Below, piece by piece: positions 1 through 9,567 of a DNA stretch of 64,000 bases. Every line of letters begins with the position of its first letter. Position 1 is the first letter of the stretch. A model generated the notes under the pieces. The model searched no databases, was not told the DNA's origin, and was given only the letters and a program-made list of their open reading frames with translations. A program made the position numbers and the translations under genes. Source of the stretch: Thozetella sp. PMI_491 (Eukaryota; Ascomycota; Sordariomycetes; Chaetosphaeriales; Chaetosphaeriaceae); NCBI GenBank assembly GCA_021432635.1, contig MU270098.1, positions 62,001 through 126,000 of the forward strand, given 5' to 3'.

Positions 1-830
1 TGGATGGGCCCGCCGAAGAAGCGTATAAAGTTCACGACGTACAGGTGCGCTGGACTCTTCGCCCACGCAGCATCTAAGGCCCAGAGAAGCTCGCGGCATC
101 TGCGGTAGTATTCGCCGCGGACCTCATGCGGAAAATAGGCAAAGGTGCTGTTGGTCTCGCCCTCCGTGCGGTGCTTGTAAAAAGCGACCGAGTCGTAGAG
201 CACAGCCGAGAGCTCGGCGAGAGCTTCCCACTCGGTTTCGCTGAACCAGGTATCGCAAAAGTCGTTGGCAGATAAGGCAGCAGCGGCGGTGAAACGAATA
301 AGAGCGTCACAGTCGCGTAATCGGAACCAATCGCGTGGCGAACGAGCTAGGGCATTAACGTAACGGCGGAAGAGCTCCGAATCCCGGCGATGGCACGCCT
401 TCTCGGCGGTGAAGAGAAGGTAGGCACGATACTCCCGGCCCATAAGCTCATGACCTGGAGTGTCGCCATAGCAGCCGTCGATCAGATCCTGTATATTGTA
501 GCCCAGGATGTCGTCGGTAACCACAATATCGACCAAGTCGCCGCGGAACTCGGCTACGATGCCAACGGCGACAATGCGTACGAAGGAGATGTAGCGGCCC
601 CAGTTGGTGTACTGCGGGATGACACACCTTGTGTATTCCCATGCACAAGCCAGTGTCTCGGCGATGACTTCCGGAGACAGACCTACTCCCTCTAGGTCCT
701 GATCGAAGTCTGTCGGAAAATGCCAGACATCACGGGTTGTAGGCTGCACGCCGGACTTATCAGCCAGTCTGCGGTCGGTATCAGCGACATACTCGGCACG
801 GGCGGGGATTTCGTGATTTTGTAGCGTCAT
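1..830 (-). CDS. BcABA3-type sesquiterpene (alpha-ionylideneethane) synthase homologue, 3' part outside window
   Basis: The reading frame is open without a stop from an ATG at 830 down to base 1, giving 276 residues, and runs off the left edge. I recognise it as a homologue of Botrytis BcABA3, the abscisic-acid pathway enzyme that turns farnesyl diphosphate into alpha-ionylideneethane. Matching blocks, from memory of that family, are ACAWEYTRCVIPQYTNW, GIVAEFRGDLVD, LFRRYVNALARSPRDWFR, FYKHRTEGETNSTFAYFP and a final NFIRFFGGPIH. No DDxxD metal motif is visible, as in that family, which lacks the classical terpene-synthase motif. The gene is divergent from the P450 starting at 1563, with about 730 bp between the two starts, an arrangement that suits co-regulation. 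The product could be an abscisic-acid-like or another cyclised C15 compound; that part is inference. Confidence 0.85.
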   Translation of the reverse strand, partial: MTLQNHEIPARAEYVADTDRRLADKSGVQPTTRDVWHFPTDFDQDLEGVGLSPEVIAETLACAWEYTRCVIPQYTNWGRYISFVRIVAVGIVAEFRGDLVDIVVTDDILGYNIQDLIDGCYGDTPGHELMGREYRAYLLFTAEKACHRRDSELFRRYVNALARSPRDWFRLRDCDALIRFTAAAALSANDFCDTWFSETEWEALAELSAVLYDSVAFYKHRTEGETNSTFAYFPHEVRGEYYRRCRELLWALDAAWAKSPAHLYVVNFIRFFGGPI

Positions 831-1562
831 GATTGCGCAATATACCAGAATAGCCCACACTCAACGCTGTGGCGCTCTTACCTCCTGCTTGGTGGGTCTT
901 AGGGCCTGCGAAGGCATTTATACTCGATCCGAGCATTCCATTTCCGAATCAAGACCTGGTCTGTCGAGCTAGCGGAACAGGCATGCAAGCCACCGGGGGC
1001 GAAGGATGGCTACTGAACAGGAATAGCCGATAAAGTCGCCCATGTACGCACGTCCATCCCATACCGTGGATATATGCTAGACCTACTGATACTGGCATAG
1101 AACAGTCCGATAAAGGAGCTTTTCTGCGAAGCTCGACCCGATACGAGTCGAAGCTGCGGTAAAGGATAGCCTTGGCGGCAAGGTTCCTCTGGACTGAGAA
1201 AACTTCGACAGTTCCGACGATGTATCGCTTGTGTCTGCCTAGTTAGCCACGTCTAGACTACAGAGGTGGCGTCTGGGGTCGCCGACCGAGTTTCTTGCGA
1301 CCCCGAGGTCTGAGTGGGCGTGTCTGTATCAGAATTGAGAGGTCCCCGCAAGCAAAGCTTCCGAGGTGCTCGACCACAGATGGAGTTACGGATGGGGCAG
1401 TTCTTCGCAAATAGGAAAAAACGTGCGCGATCTGACACTGCGGCATGTAAATAGGCGGTCGGAGAGACAGGCATATATCCTCCTAGGAAACTAGCTCCCT
1501 CGAACTAGGGGTGTAGCATTTACTCTTGCCCGACTAAGTTTGGAGTAAACCACTGAATATCA
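831..1562. promoter_or_regulatory. Shared intergenic region between divergent terpene synthase and P450 genes
   Basis: This is 732 bp between the two divergent start codons. I see no gene in it; the short frames here show no family resemblance. It presumably carries both promoters. No specific factor site could be identified with confidence. Confidence 0.5.
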
Positions 1563-3361
1563 ATGGATTCTACGACCACTGCTGTTACAATTTGGTCGCT
1601 GTGCGCGACAACCGTTTTATGCCTATGGCTGGGCTACCTGGTCGCAAGTCGTCGCTACTTCCACCCTCTTTCCCATGTGCCCGGTCCGTTCTTGTGGGCA
1701 GTGTCCGGGCTACCCATCTTCTACCACCAGCACTTCAGAGAGGGCAATCTCATTCATGCCCTCATGCATCTCCATGCAACTTATGGTAAGCCTCACACCT
1801 TTCGCTATCGTGGGAAGACTGGCTCACGCACCGCTGCTGTTTGTAGGGCCGGTGGTTCGAATCTCACCGACCGAAGTTCACTTGAGCGATCCGGAGAATT
1901 ATGACAAGATCTACAATATTGGTTCCAAGTTTCTCAAAGACCCCGGCTACTACAGCCCTATCGTCACTGCGCTCACATCGCCGATTCTCTTGACCGTCAT
2001 TGATAACAATGTGCACAAAGCTCGGCGCGGCTTGCTGAACCCGTTTTTCTCCCGGCGGTCTGTGCTTAATCTGGAGAATATCATATGGGACAAGATCAAC
2101 AAGATGTGCGACATACTTCAGGTTAGCCTCGATAAACGTCCAAATGTGGCCTTTGACTTTCACCGCGCCGTCCGCGCCGTGACCGTGGACATTATTACCG
2201 AGTATGCTTATGCGGGATGCTGGAACCAACTAGATAAAGGAGACTTTGGCGCCAGCTATCAGGATGCGATCAGAGCCATCCAGACTGTCTTCGTCTGGTT
2301 CCAGACCTTTCCCATTCTCATGGTTGCTTTTCGCCTTCTTCCGGAATGGCTTCGCGATAAAGCATTTGATAGTCTCCGGAAATGGGACAGTAGCCTTGAT
2401 GTGAGTATCTACTACGGTCAAAACCCGGAAGAAAAGCTCATCTTATGTCATATTTAGGACGTTCGCAGGTCCGTTGCTGCGGTGCGCAAAGAAATCACCC
2501 TGGATATTAAGCCTGAACGGAGGACGATATTTCATGACCTGCTCGAAGCACCCGCAGGATCTGAGGATGGCTATGAGAAACAACTCTCTGACCAGATGGT
2601 ATTCTCTGAGGCAGTCATCTTGACTGGGGCCGGGACAGAAACGACTGGGTCAACCGCCGAGCGCGCCGTCTTTGAAGTGTTAAGTGACCCTGTTGCTTAT
2701 AAAAAATTAACGACAGAGCTGCGAGAAGCGTTCCCAGATCCTAGTTTGATGACCATATCTGGACTGGAGAAGCTGCCGTACCTAACAGGAGTGGTCAAGG
2801 AGGGCATGAGGCAAGTACCTAATCGCCGCTGGATGTATCTTCCCATCTCCCGCTAGCTACTCACTGGAGTTTCTAGATTGAACCCTGGAGTCCCTGGACA
2901 CCTTCCGCGCGTGGTGGCCCCGGGCGGGGCCACTTTCAATGGAATCTTTCTTCCACACGGCACGGTGGTCAGCATGAGCGCCTGGGTGATGTGTGTACCC
3001 ATCCCGGTGAAGTTTCACGGAAGATCGAAGCGTTTGCTGATAATAAAACCCCTAAAGACATCAAAACCCCCATGTGTTCCCAATGCCCCAGAAATTCGAA
3101 CCATATCGCTGGATAGGTTCAGCCGATGAAGTGCACGCTCGGGAGCGCGCGCTAGTGCCTTTCAGCAAGGGCTCGCGAAGCTGCTTGGGGCAGAATCTTG
3201 CGACGTTTGAGATATACTGCGCCATCGGCGCATTGTTTCGGCGGTTCGACGATTTGGCCATCTGTCCGGGGATCAAACGCGAGGATTTTGACATGGTTGA
3301 ACTGCTCATTGGGTACCACCCGGCAAACTCGCCGAGGTTCAAGGTAGTGAAGGCGGCTTGA
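1563..3361 (+). CDS. Cytochrome P450 monooxygenase, five exons
   Basis: A microsomal P450 of 515 residues. Exons are 1563-1785, 1847-2400, 2458-2810, 2877-2990 and 3058-3361; the lengths sum to a multiple of three. Residues 1-30 form an N-terminal membrane anchor, followed by the proline-rich hinge PLSHVPGPF. The oxygen-binding helix I motif reads AGTETT (from GAGTETTGSTAE), the ExxR region follows as KEGMRLNPGVPG, the PERW-equivalent is FEPYRW, and the haem-cysteine loop is FSKGSRSCLGQNLA. The third intron uses a GC donor (GCAAGT at 2811). The fourth, 2991-3057, begins GTGTGT and removes an apparent frame break. It is divergent from the BcABA3-like synthase; Botrytis abscisic-acid clusters also pair P450s with that synthase, so it probably oxidises the terpene (inference). 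The exact CYP family is not assigned. Confidence 0.88.
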
Positions 3362-4320
3362 CGATATAAGCCGCACCGTGGCTAGAGTGACTGTCTATTT
3401 GTGTCAATTAACATGTTTCGATGCATGCGGCTTACTTCCGGGTTGGTGTTACGAAAGGAGCAATGTGTGAGGCCATGTGTGCTGTGTAGCCCCCTATTCT
3501 GTGATAATTCCGAAGTCACACTAATCCATTCTTTAACATACTGCCACAACACAGCCGCCCACGACTAATTATACCTCTTAGGCGTAAGAGTGCAGGATGC
3601 GAGTGTCCTCGATGCATGTAAGACCCGAGTGCCCGAATGACCGACTTTCCGATATACCATAGAGTACTCTCGTTTCGGTATTCAGATTATTTTCGGAATA
3701 ATATACGGTGTGCTCCTTTGTGAGGTCTCGGTCTATTATCGTTCTTCCGAACAAAAATTCACAATATACCACACTAGCGGCTATAGAGCGATTCGGTGGC
3801 GTCGAATTAGAAAGTAAAGTCAACGAAGAGCGTGCGAAATGTGCTTTTTCCATCGGCGCCACATGTAGGAGCGACACTAGTCTATGTTCATCTCTTCACC
3901 ACAAATGGGCCGAATTGTTTTCAGTCTTGGCCGCAAGAGTATAATCCATTGCGTCTCCATCGTGATAGAGATGCCTTGGTCGCTCTCCCCGCCATTGTGG
4001 ACCGCTTTATACCGCTGAGAAACCTTACCACAACCAGACAGCAAGCTTATTTGGCAATGGCATCAGCTCCCTGGGATAGTGGCGCCTCTACCCCTCGCAC
4101 TGGCCGCAGCGTAACCTCAAGCCCGCAGCTTATCGTTACTCCATTCATTTCACCCGCTCACAAACGACCGTGTCAAAGCTGGAACTTGGTGGGCACTGCG
4201 GCCAGGCCGTATCGTTAATGAATCGTTTCACATTGCTAAAGTGGGTTCGAACGCTCATACTATGGAAGCTTGAGGCCGGAGCTTGCATCCTTGCCTGGAA
4301 AGCACTTGGAGCCAACGGCA
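3362..4320. other. Intergenic, no gene recognised
   Basis: About 960 bp downstream of the P450. The short open frames on both strands show no recognisable family, signal peptide or repeat. The last part may be the more decayed upstream portion of the DUF3176 relic that follows. Confidence 0.5.
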
Positions 4321-4657
4321 ACAGGGCAGGGCTGGCTCTATGCAATATGTATCGAAGTGGCTTGGTCGTGGCTTGCCTTTCCCGTCACAGTGACTATCCT
4401 GGCCACTGTCCTGCTCACCGTCACTATTGGGGCCACTGGCCACGCGAACCTGCCGGTGTGGAAATTGTCTCTGCTGGCATGAGTGCTACGCATGCGGGAT
4501 CCCCGGGATGACAATGCTTAACAGGGTTGCATCTGATCATACTCTCAAAGAAATAGAAGACGAAGCAAGGGGGATTCTCGTTCGTCTGGCGCGGAGCCCC
4601 GCGAGTGTGCATATCCAACTTGGTGTTCCTAGATCCCATGCGGCAGATGGTGATTAG
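4320..4657 (+). pseudogene. Relic of the C-terminal end of a DUF3176 membrane protein
   Basis: Two adjacent frames together resemble the C-terminus of fungal DUF3176 proteins. A hydrophobic stretch reads IEVAWSWLAFPVTVTILATV, continues through TIGATG and ends LPVWKLSLLA, after which a stop interrupts it. Then another frame continues with KEIEDEARGILVRLARSP, like the charged tail that follows the last membrane segment in this family. Compare the intact gene at 11673-14056, which has RWGWIGF then VLKSSDLATML. The upstream extracellular domain is not recognisable. Because the pieces are in different frames with a stop between them, I call it a decayed fragment; a short unpredicted intron is a less likely alternative. 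Confidence 0.5.
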
Positions 4658-6128
4658 GATGCAAGCCCGGTGGTCACGGGCAAGTTGAAACTACCGAAAT
4701 TTAATTGGGGGCAATGGGTCGCGACGAGAAAAATAGGACCCAAGAGTGGCAGAGGGTCCTCCTAGGCAAGGACAGCCGTATATTGAAGTTGGGATCAGCC
4801 CCTTCAATTGGGATATGCGGGCCTCGAGCGATCGGCATCCACATGGGTGAAAGGCTAGCCAATTTCATTCATCTACTTCCACCCCAACAGCGACTTGCAG
4901 ACAGTAGTGGAGAGGTATGGGAGGAATGGGCTCATTTGAGCGTTGTGGATGCCGGGACATGAACGCGGTGGGCAATGGGGCGATAGGGCTGATTGGGAGA
5001 GAAGGACAATGCTGCGAAGACGACTGCCCCAGACTCTCGGTTTCTGTCGCCTGCCACCGGCATTAGTCAAATGGGACCATACAAATAGAGCACATGCCCC
5101 GAAAAGACCTAGCAGCACAAACTGCCCCCTGTTGTATACCTTTATATAGCCGTCTAGGTTCTTGGTACGCCAATACCAGGTAGGCGCTCTACTGTACCTT
5201 CTAGGTAAGGTTAGGTACCTGACCTTAGCCCAAATTTTTGCCACTAAGAGCGGAGGCGGCAGGGTGCTAAAAAGCGGGCGATCCAACGACGCCAACGGTC
5301 TAACGGTGCCGAGGCGCCTGAACCGTGCCCGTATACTAGCAGCATTTATCGAATGCCTAGTGTCTGAAACAACCTAGCCTGAAATCCATCCGTAGGGAAT
5401 AGGGGGATATACTATAAACCGTACTTGGCAACTGACACCTGCGAGGCCTAGGGCCTTCGGTCGCCCGCGCCGCCCCAAACCTGCGGGCGCTCCTTTGGTG
5501 GCGATGGACCTGCAGGCAATATTGTATAGTCCACCCGGTAGGGGCAACAATCCTAAAAGGCCAGGTAATTAGCCGGTGAGTGGTTGGGGACCGCACGACA
5601 ATCCATTGGAACCTTCCGATGAGGGCCTGCTGACTGTGCCCCACCGCCGTGAACCCGGCAATTAATTATTTTTTTTTCTCTGCCGCTTCCCACTTCCCGC
5701 CGCGCGCGACTCAGTCGCCGTTGCACGCGCATCTTGGCCAAGTAATTAAACATTCCCTAGCCAGGTATGGGGAAGCGGAGTCGCGTGAACTTGTGGGTGG
5801 ACACGCATTGACACTAACTAGTCGTGCTTGCGCCAGATCTGGCAACGCCGATAGGATTCCCGAAAGGATTTAGATTTTTCTGGGGTCAGGGTCGGCTGTT
5901 GGGTTGCATCGCGTGTAAGCGACAGGCGTTGGAGGTCCGCCGCCGTCGGGGCGGCCAGTCGGGAGCCGTACGTTGGGGGCGGGCGGGTTCGCAGTTTTGC
6001 ATTTCGCTGCCACGTCGTATAAAGGTGGGCTCGCCCGCTGCCCGCGCGCGAGCGGTCAGCAAGCGGTGCGCTGCGCTGTTTCCTCCAGCCAAATCCTCCT
6101 CACGGCTCGCCGCCGCCGCCCTTTCGCG
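4658..6128. other. Intergenic, no gene recognised
   Basis: About 1.5 kb with only short, unsupported open frames. Around 5180-5220 there are several short GGTA/TAGGTA-type motifs. Nothing here could be assigned to a family. Confidence 0.5.
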
Positions 6129-7415
6129 ATGACCTGCGCGGCCCATGTCAATTCATCGCTGCAGATCGGGATCCTGGCCATCTGTGCCATCTTCATCCCG
6201 ATAGCCCCTGCCGCCGTCGCCCTCCGACTCCGGGCCCGGAGGGCGGTCCGTGCCAAATTGCTATGGAGCGACCATCTGATCATGCTGTCGTGTGTATGCG
6301 CATACCTCGCCTTCCCTGCGTCGATCTCCCCCCCAAAAACCGCAGACACCGGGCTGACAAGAACCATAGCTGACGCAGCTGGGCATGTGGCCGCCCATCA
6401 TCATGTGCAAGCCGCCTCCGGCCGTCCTCGTGGATTATCGTGCGCCTTGGCTAACTGGTGAAAAGTGTTCGCATGTGGCGGTAGCGCTCCCTGGCCTCTA
6501 ACCGAGAGGCCCTTTAGCTTTTACGTGACGAGGGTCGAGGTATGCTCTTTTCCCCATGTTTCTCGTGTATCGTGGAAAAAGAAAAATGCTGAGTTAGTGT
6601 CCGCAACAGTGCCTAGTCAGCGCCTCGTCCGTCTACATCCTATCTAGTTACCTGTGCCGGCTGTCGATCCTCTTTATCTACAACGAGTTTCTGAGCCTGC
6701 TACCGAGGATGAAGACAACCATCCTGGCCGCTGGGGCGTGGGTGCTGGTGTGCGGCCTGGTGTCGCTCGGCGTGCAGCTCGGCGTTGGGATTCAGGACGT
6801 GAAATTCGTTCTGGCCGACCTGGGGCCCGATGCCGAGGAGCAGGGGATGAAATGGACGGTATACGGCATCCTCCCCGATGTCCTCAGCTGCGTCTGCGAC
6901 TTCCTTGTCACCGCCATTCCGCTCGGGTCACTGTGGGGGTTGAGGATGCGAGACCGTCGGAGAAAGACCCTGCTTATCGCGACGTTTATGGTGGGATTTA
7001 TGTGAGTAATCACCAGAGACTAGCTCGTTTCCATCCCCCCCCCCCTCCGCCATCGCTGACATAGCCCCGCAGCGCNNNNNNNNNNNNNNNNNNNNNNNNN
7101 CCCCCTCCCCCTCCGCCATCGCTGACATAGCCCCGCAGCGCATGTGGAATCTCTCTTGTGAGAGTCTTCGCTTGGAAGATCCCGAGCCTTGTGGGTGCAG
7201 CCCCGAACGACCCTTTCCTGGAGAGAGACACATTCGAGCTGCTGTATCCCATCGAGACCACGTTCGGTCTCTTGGGCGCGAATCTTCCCATGCTGCGCCT
7301 CGCGGCGCGCCGTAAGGAAGAGGCGCCGCACTCCTCCCTACAAACGCTGGACGTTACCCCGATCCCCGATGACCCAGTTCGGTCGAACACGAGCCAAAAA
7401 GTAGCCGAATGCTAG
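6129..7415 (+). CDS. Rhodopsin-like fungal integral membrane protein (Pth11-related type), contains an assembly gap
   Basis: Several blocks match the fungal rhodopsin-like membrane domain found in Pth11-type proteins. The N-terminal helix ends IPIAPAAVALRLRARRA and is followed by LLWSDHLIML. The central LSSYLCRLSILFIYNEFL corresponds to the K-S-I-L-x-x-Y motif. Later helices include LSCVCDFLVTAIPLGSLWG and ISLVRVFAW, and a soluble tail ends at the stop 7415. The last intron, 7002-7138, joins GFI to ACGISLVRV and contains the N run at 7076-7100. A likely acceptor at about 6608 starts the exon CLVSASSVYIL. The stretch 6300-6600 (exon ends, possible extra intron) is not resolved and may be damaged. 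Expected role: plasma-membrane receptor-like or sensor protein; function unproven. Confidence 0.6.
7076..7100. other. Assembly gap of 25 N
   Basis: A run of 25 N inside the last intron of the rhodopsin-like gene. The same roughly 35-base sequence, ending in ccgcagcgc, lies immediately left (7041-7075) and right (7107-7141) of the gap. This looks like two contig ends with an unmerged overlap rather than a real duplication. Confidence 0.9.
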
Positions 7416-7553
7416 TCCCGACGCCAGCCGCTCTGGTCGGCCAGTCTGCGTGAATATGGAAACCCATCCAAGCAGATTGGCCCCAGTGTCGCCATAACGA
7501 AATAACGAGAAATGAATCATACCCTACGAGACGTTCACGACGCATTGCATGAA

Positions 7554-8365
7554 CTAGCCCTTGGCTCTTGTCTGGACATACCAATCCTGGAAAGTGGTCC
7601 TTGTGTCCACATAGAGGTCCCGAGGGTCGCAGGACTGATCGATGGCATGGCCAAGAATGCCCATTGCTGGTCCTACGATCCGAGCATTGCGGATGGGCGC
7701 GGCTTTGCCAAGGCTCACACGGCCAGCAGCATCCGTGAAACTCAGCGGGCCGTACAGGCCAAGAGAGGCAAGATGCCGCCTCGGATCCGAGACGGCTATG
7801 CAGCGGCGGTAGCCGAATGCAGTTGCGCGCAGATCATGCTCTGGACCGTCATGGTAGCCTTGACGGCCTCCCTAAGAGCGCCGCCCAACTCTCTGGAAGG
7901 CTTTTTGCCGTCACCAGTGGGAGGTAGGAGCAGGTCGCTCCTGCCCATGGCATGCGGACTTAGCCCGAGCCCCGGGTTGTCGCTCACAGGCATTTCGTCC
8001 CAGGTTTGATCCGGTATGCACATAGGAAGTGGCTTAAACAGGCAGCACTTCGGCAGGAGGGCGCCAAGCTCGTGGTAGACTACTTCCTGGTTCGCTGTCA
8101 CTCGGCAGTTGTCTGGAGCTCGGGACCAAGAGAAAGTGCCCAAGAGGAGATTGGCCAAGTCGTGCACGACTGGATTGCCACGGTCCGAAGACAGGTTGGC
8201 GCTGGAGGAGAGGAGGACTACGGCGAGCAGCATGGCTAGGCCTTGTCGCTTCTCCCTGGTAGAGAGCAGCAGCAATAACGGCCACATTACCTCAGCTACC
8301 TTGTGGAATCCGCAGGTAGCGTCGTCTCGGAGCTTGACCAATGTATCCAACAATCTCCCATGCAT
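7554..8365 (-). CDS. Unrecognised fungal protein, two blocks in different frames
   Basis: Two coding-looking blocks lie head to tail on the minus strand. The first, 8365 to 7796, begins with an ATG and has a hydrophobic stretch WPLLLLLSTREKRQGLAMLL and a middle DNPGLGLSPHAMG, and ends in a stop after LHSATAAA. The second, from about 7795 down to a stop at 7554, reads coherently in another frame with SLGLYGPLSFTDAAGR, RIVGPAMGILGHAID and RDLYVDTRTTFQDWY. The text flows across the junction, so either there is a one-base frameshift near 7790 or an intron; a 119-nt GTGACG...CATAG intron would restore phase but would remove plausible coding sequence. I do not recognise the family. The start may be further upstream in another exon. 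Confidence 0.4.
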
Positions 8366-8900
8366 GCCTTCCCATAGTGGTTCCCAAGATAGCTACAGAA
8401 ACCCATCTTCTATCCGCAGGGAGGTCGTTTTCAGGGCCTGAACCGCTTTGTCGCGCCACCGGTACTTTGCTCCCTCAGAGCATTGGGTTGCTTGGGCGTG
8501 TCCTAGTTAGAGAAAAGACTAGATGATACTAACTCATATCGCAAACGCTTCTTGTTGTCTGCTTCCTAGTCTTGGATGATATTGTTGAATGGTTTATATG
8601 AAACCCTTTAAAATAGTACGGCAAGGAATGCGCACGATCCGGTGGTTGCGCTAGTCGGGCACACACCGAGGAAGGTTTGGATCTTCCACGTGGTCCGCGA
8701 GCGAGCCAAAATAGAACAGACGCATCACCATCGTGTGTGCTGTGACGTTGTTCTTGCCGAAGAAGGACTTAACTGGATCACGATAAGAATTCTGCTAGTC
8801 GGGCTGCGTATAGGTATCGCCGGGTTTTACCATACCATACAACGCTCCCCGTCATTCTCTCGGGTCTCCGTAACCCGACTGACCGAAACGCCAAAGCAGG
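8366..8900. other. Intergenic, no gene recognised
   Basis: About 530 bp. Part of it may be decayed downstream sequence of the HET relic that lies just to the right and reads leftwards, but no conserved block could be recognised. Confidence 0.4.
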
Positions 8901-8904
8901 GATG

Positions 8905-9183
8905 AGAGATCCTCCTAGCCGAGGTTGTCGACCAAAAGGAGCAGAGTGTCTGGCTCGTAGGCGAGGTTCGGCCAGATGCGGTCTGCATGTTGTTCAGGCC
9001 GTCTACGGTCAGCGTGATGGGCAAAACCAACTCGCCTGATGGGTTTCGATATAGAAGCTGCTCGGTGAAATTTGATTGGCCCTAGGTATAGGAGACGGCG
9101 ATGTATTGCCTGTGGTTGTCTTCCTGTTTCACCTCGTCCATGGGCAGATACTGGAGGACAGACGCACGCAATGGGCGTTGCAT
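8905..9183 (-). pseudogene. HET-domain (heterokaryon incompatibility) relic
   Basis: Reading leftwards from an ATG at 9183, the frame gives LPMDEVKQEDNHRQYIAVSY, then T followed by a TAG at 9084-9082 exactly where the family has the invariant Trp of the A-L-S-Y-x-W-G motif. It continues with GQSNFTEQLLYRNPSGE, LVLPITLTVDGLNNM and CSFWSTTSAR. This matches the start of a HET domain, in which SYTWG precedes a variable loop and a long helix before the W-I-D-A-I-C-I-N-Q motif. The later motif is not recognisable. The change TGG to TAG is a C-to-T change on the other strand, as repeat-induced point mutation would make, though one site proves nothing. HET proteins trigger cell death when incompatible strains fuse; this copy looks dead. 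Confidence 0.55.
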
Positions 9184-9567
9184 CGAGTCGGCGGCCTCGA
9201 GCTCTATCACTCAGACGCTAGTCGGATCCCCTTCCTGATCCATCGTGGGTGGTGAGGATTGGGATTCTTCGAGCTTGCACCAAGCTCTGCAAAATGATTT
9301 CGGTACTAGACTGAAAAAGAAAAGAAAGCACTTTATCTACTCCATAACTATACTGCGCCCTCGACGTTTCTAGTCCTCCGGCGATCTACCTTTTTCTTCT
9401 CCTATCAAAGGTTGCCAAGAGACCCACTTCATGGGTAAGTCCTTGAACACCGCCGTTGTGACGTCAGATTACCCCAACACCAACCACATCAATAGTTATC
9501 AGTGCTGTAGGCATCGTGGATAACACGGAGACATCGAGCTGCTTCTGCAAGGATTCTCTCAAAAGCA
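9184..9567. other. Intergenic, upstream of the esterase gene
   Basis: About 380 bp between the HET relic and the esterase start. No gene recognised; it presumably holds the esterase promoter. Confidence 0.4.

Noticed and set aside
2990-3075. Apparent frameshift in the P450 that would make it a pseudogene
   Set aside because: An intron at 2991-3057 (GTGTGT...TAAAG) removes it and gives SAWVIHQNPHVFPMPQKF, as expected for the family; total coding length then divides by three.
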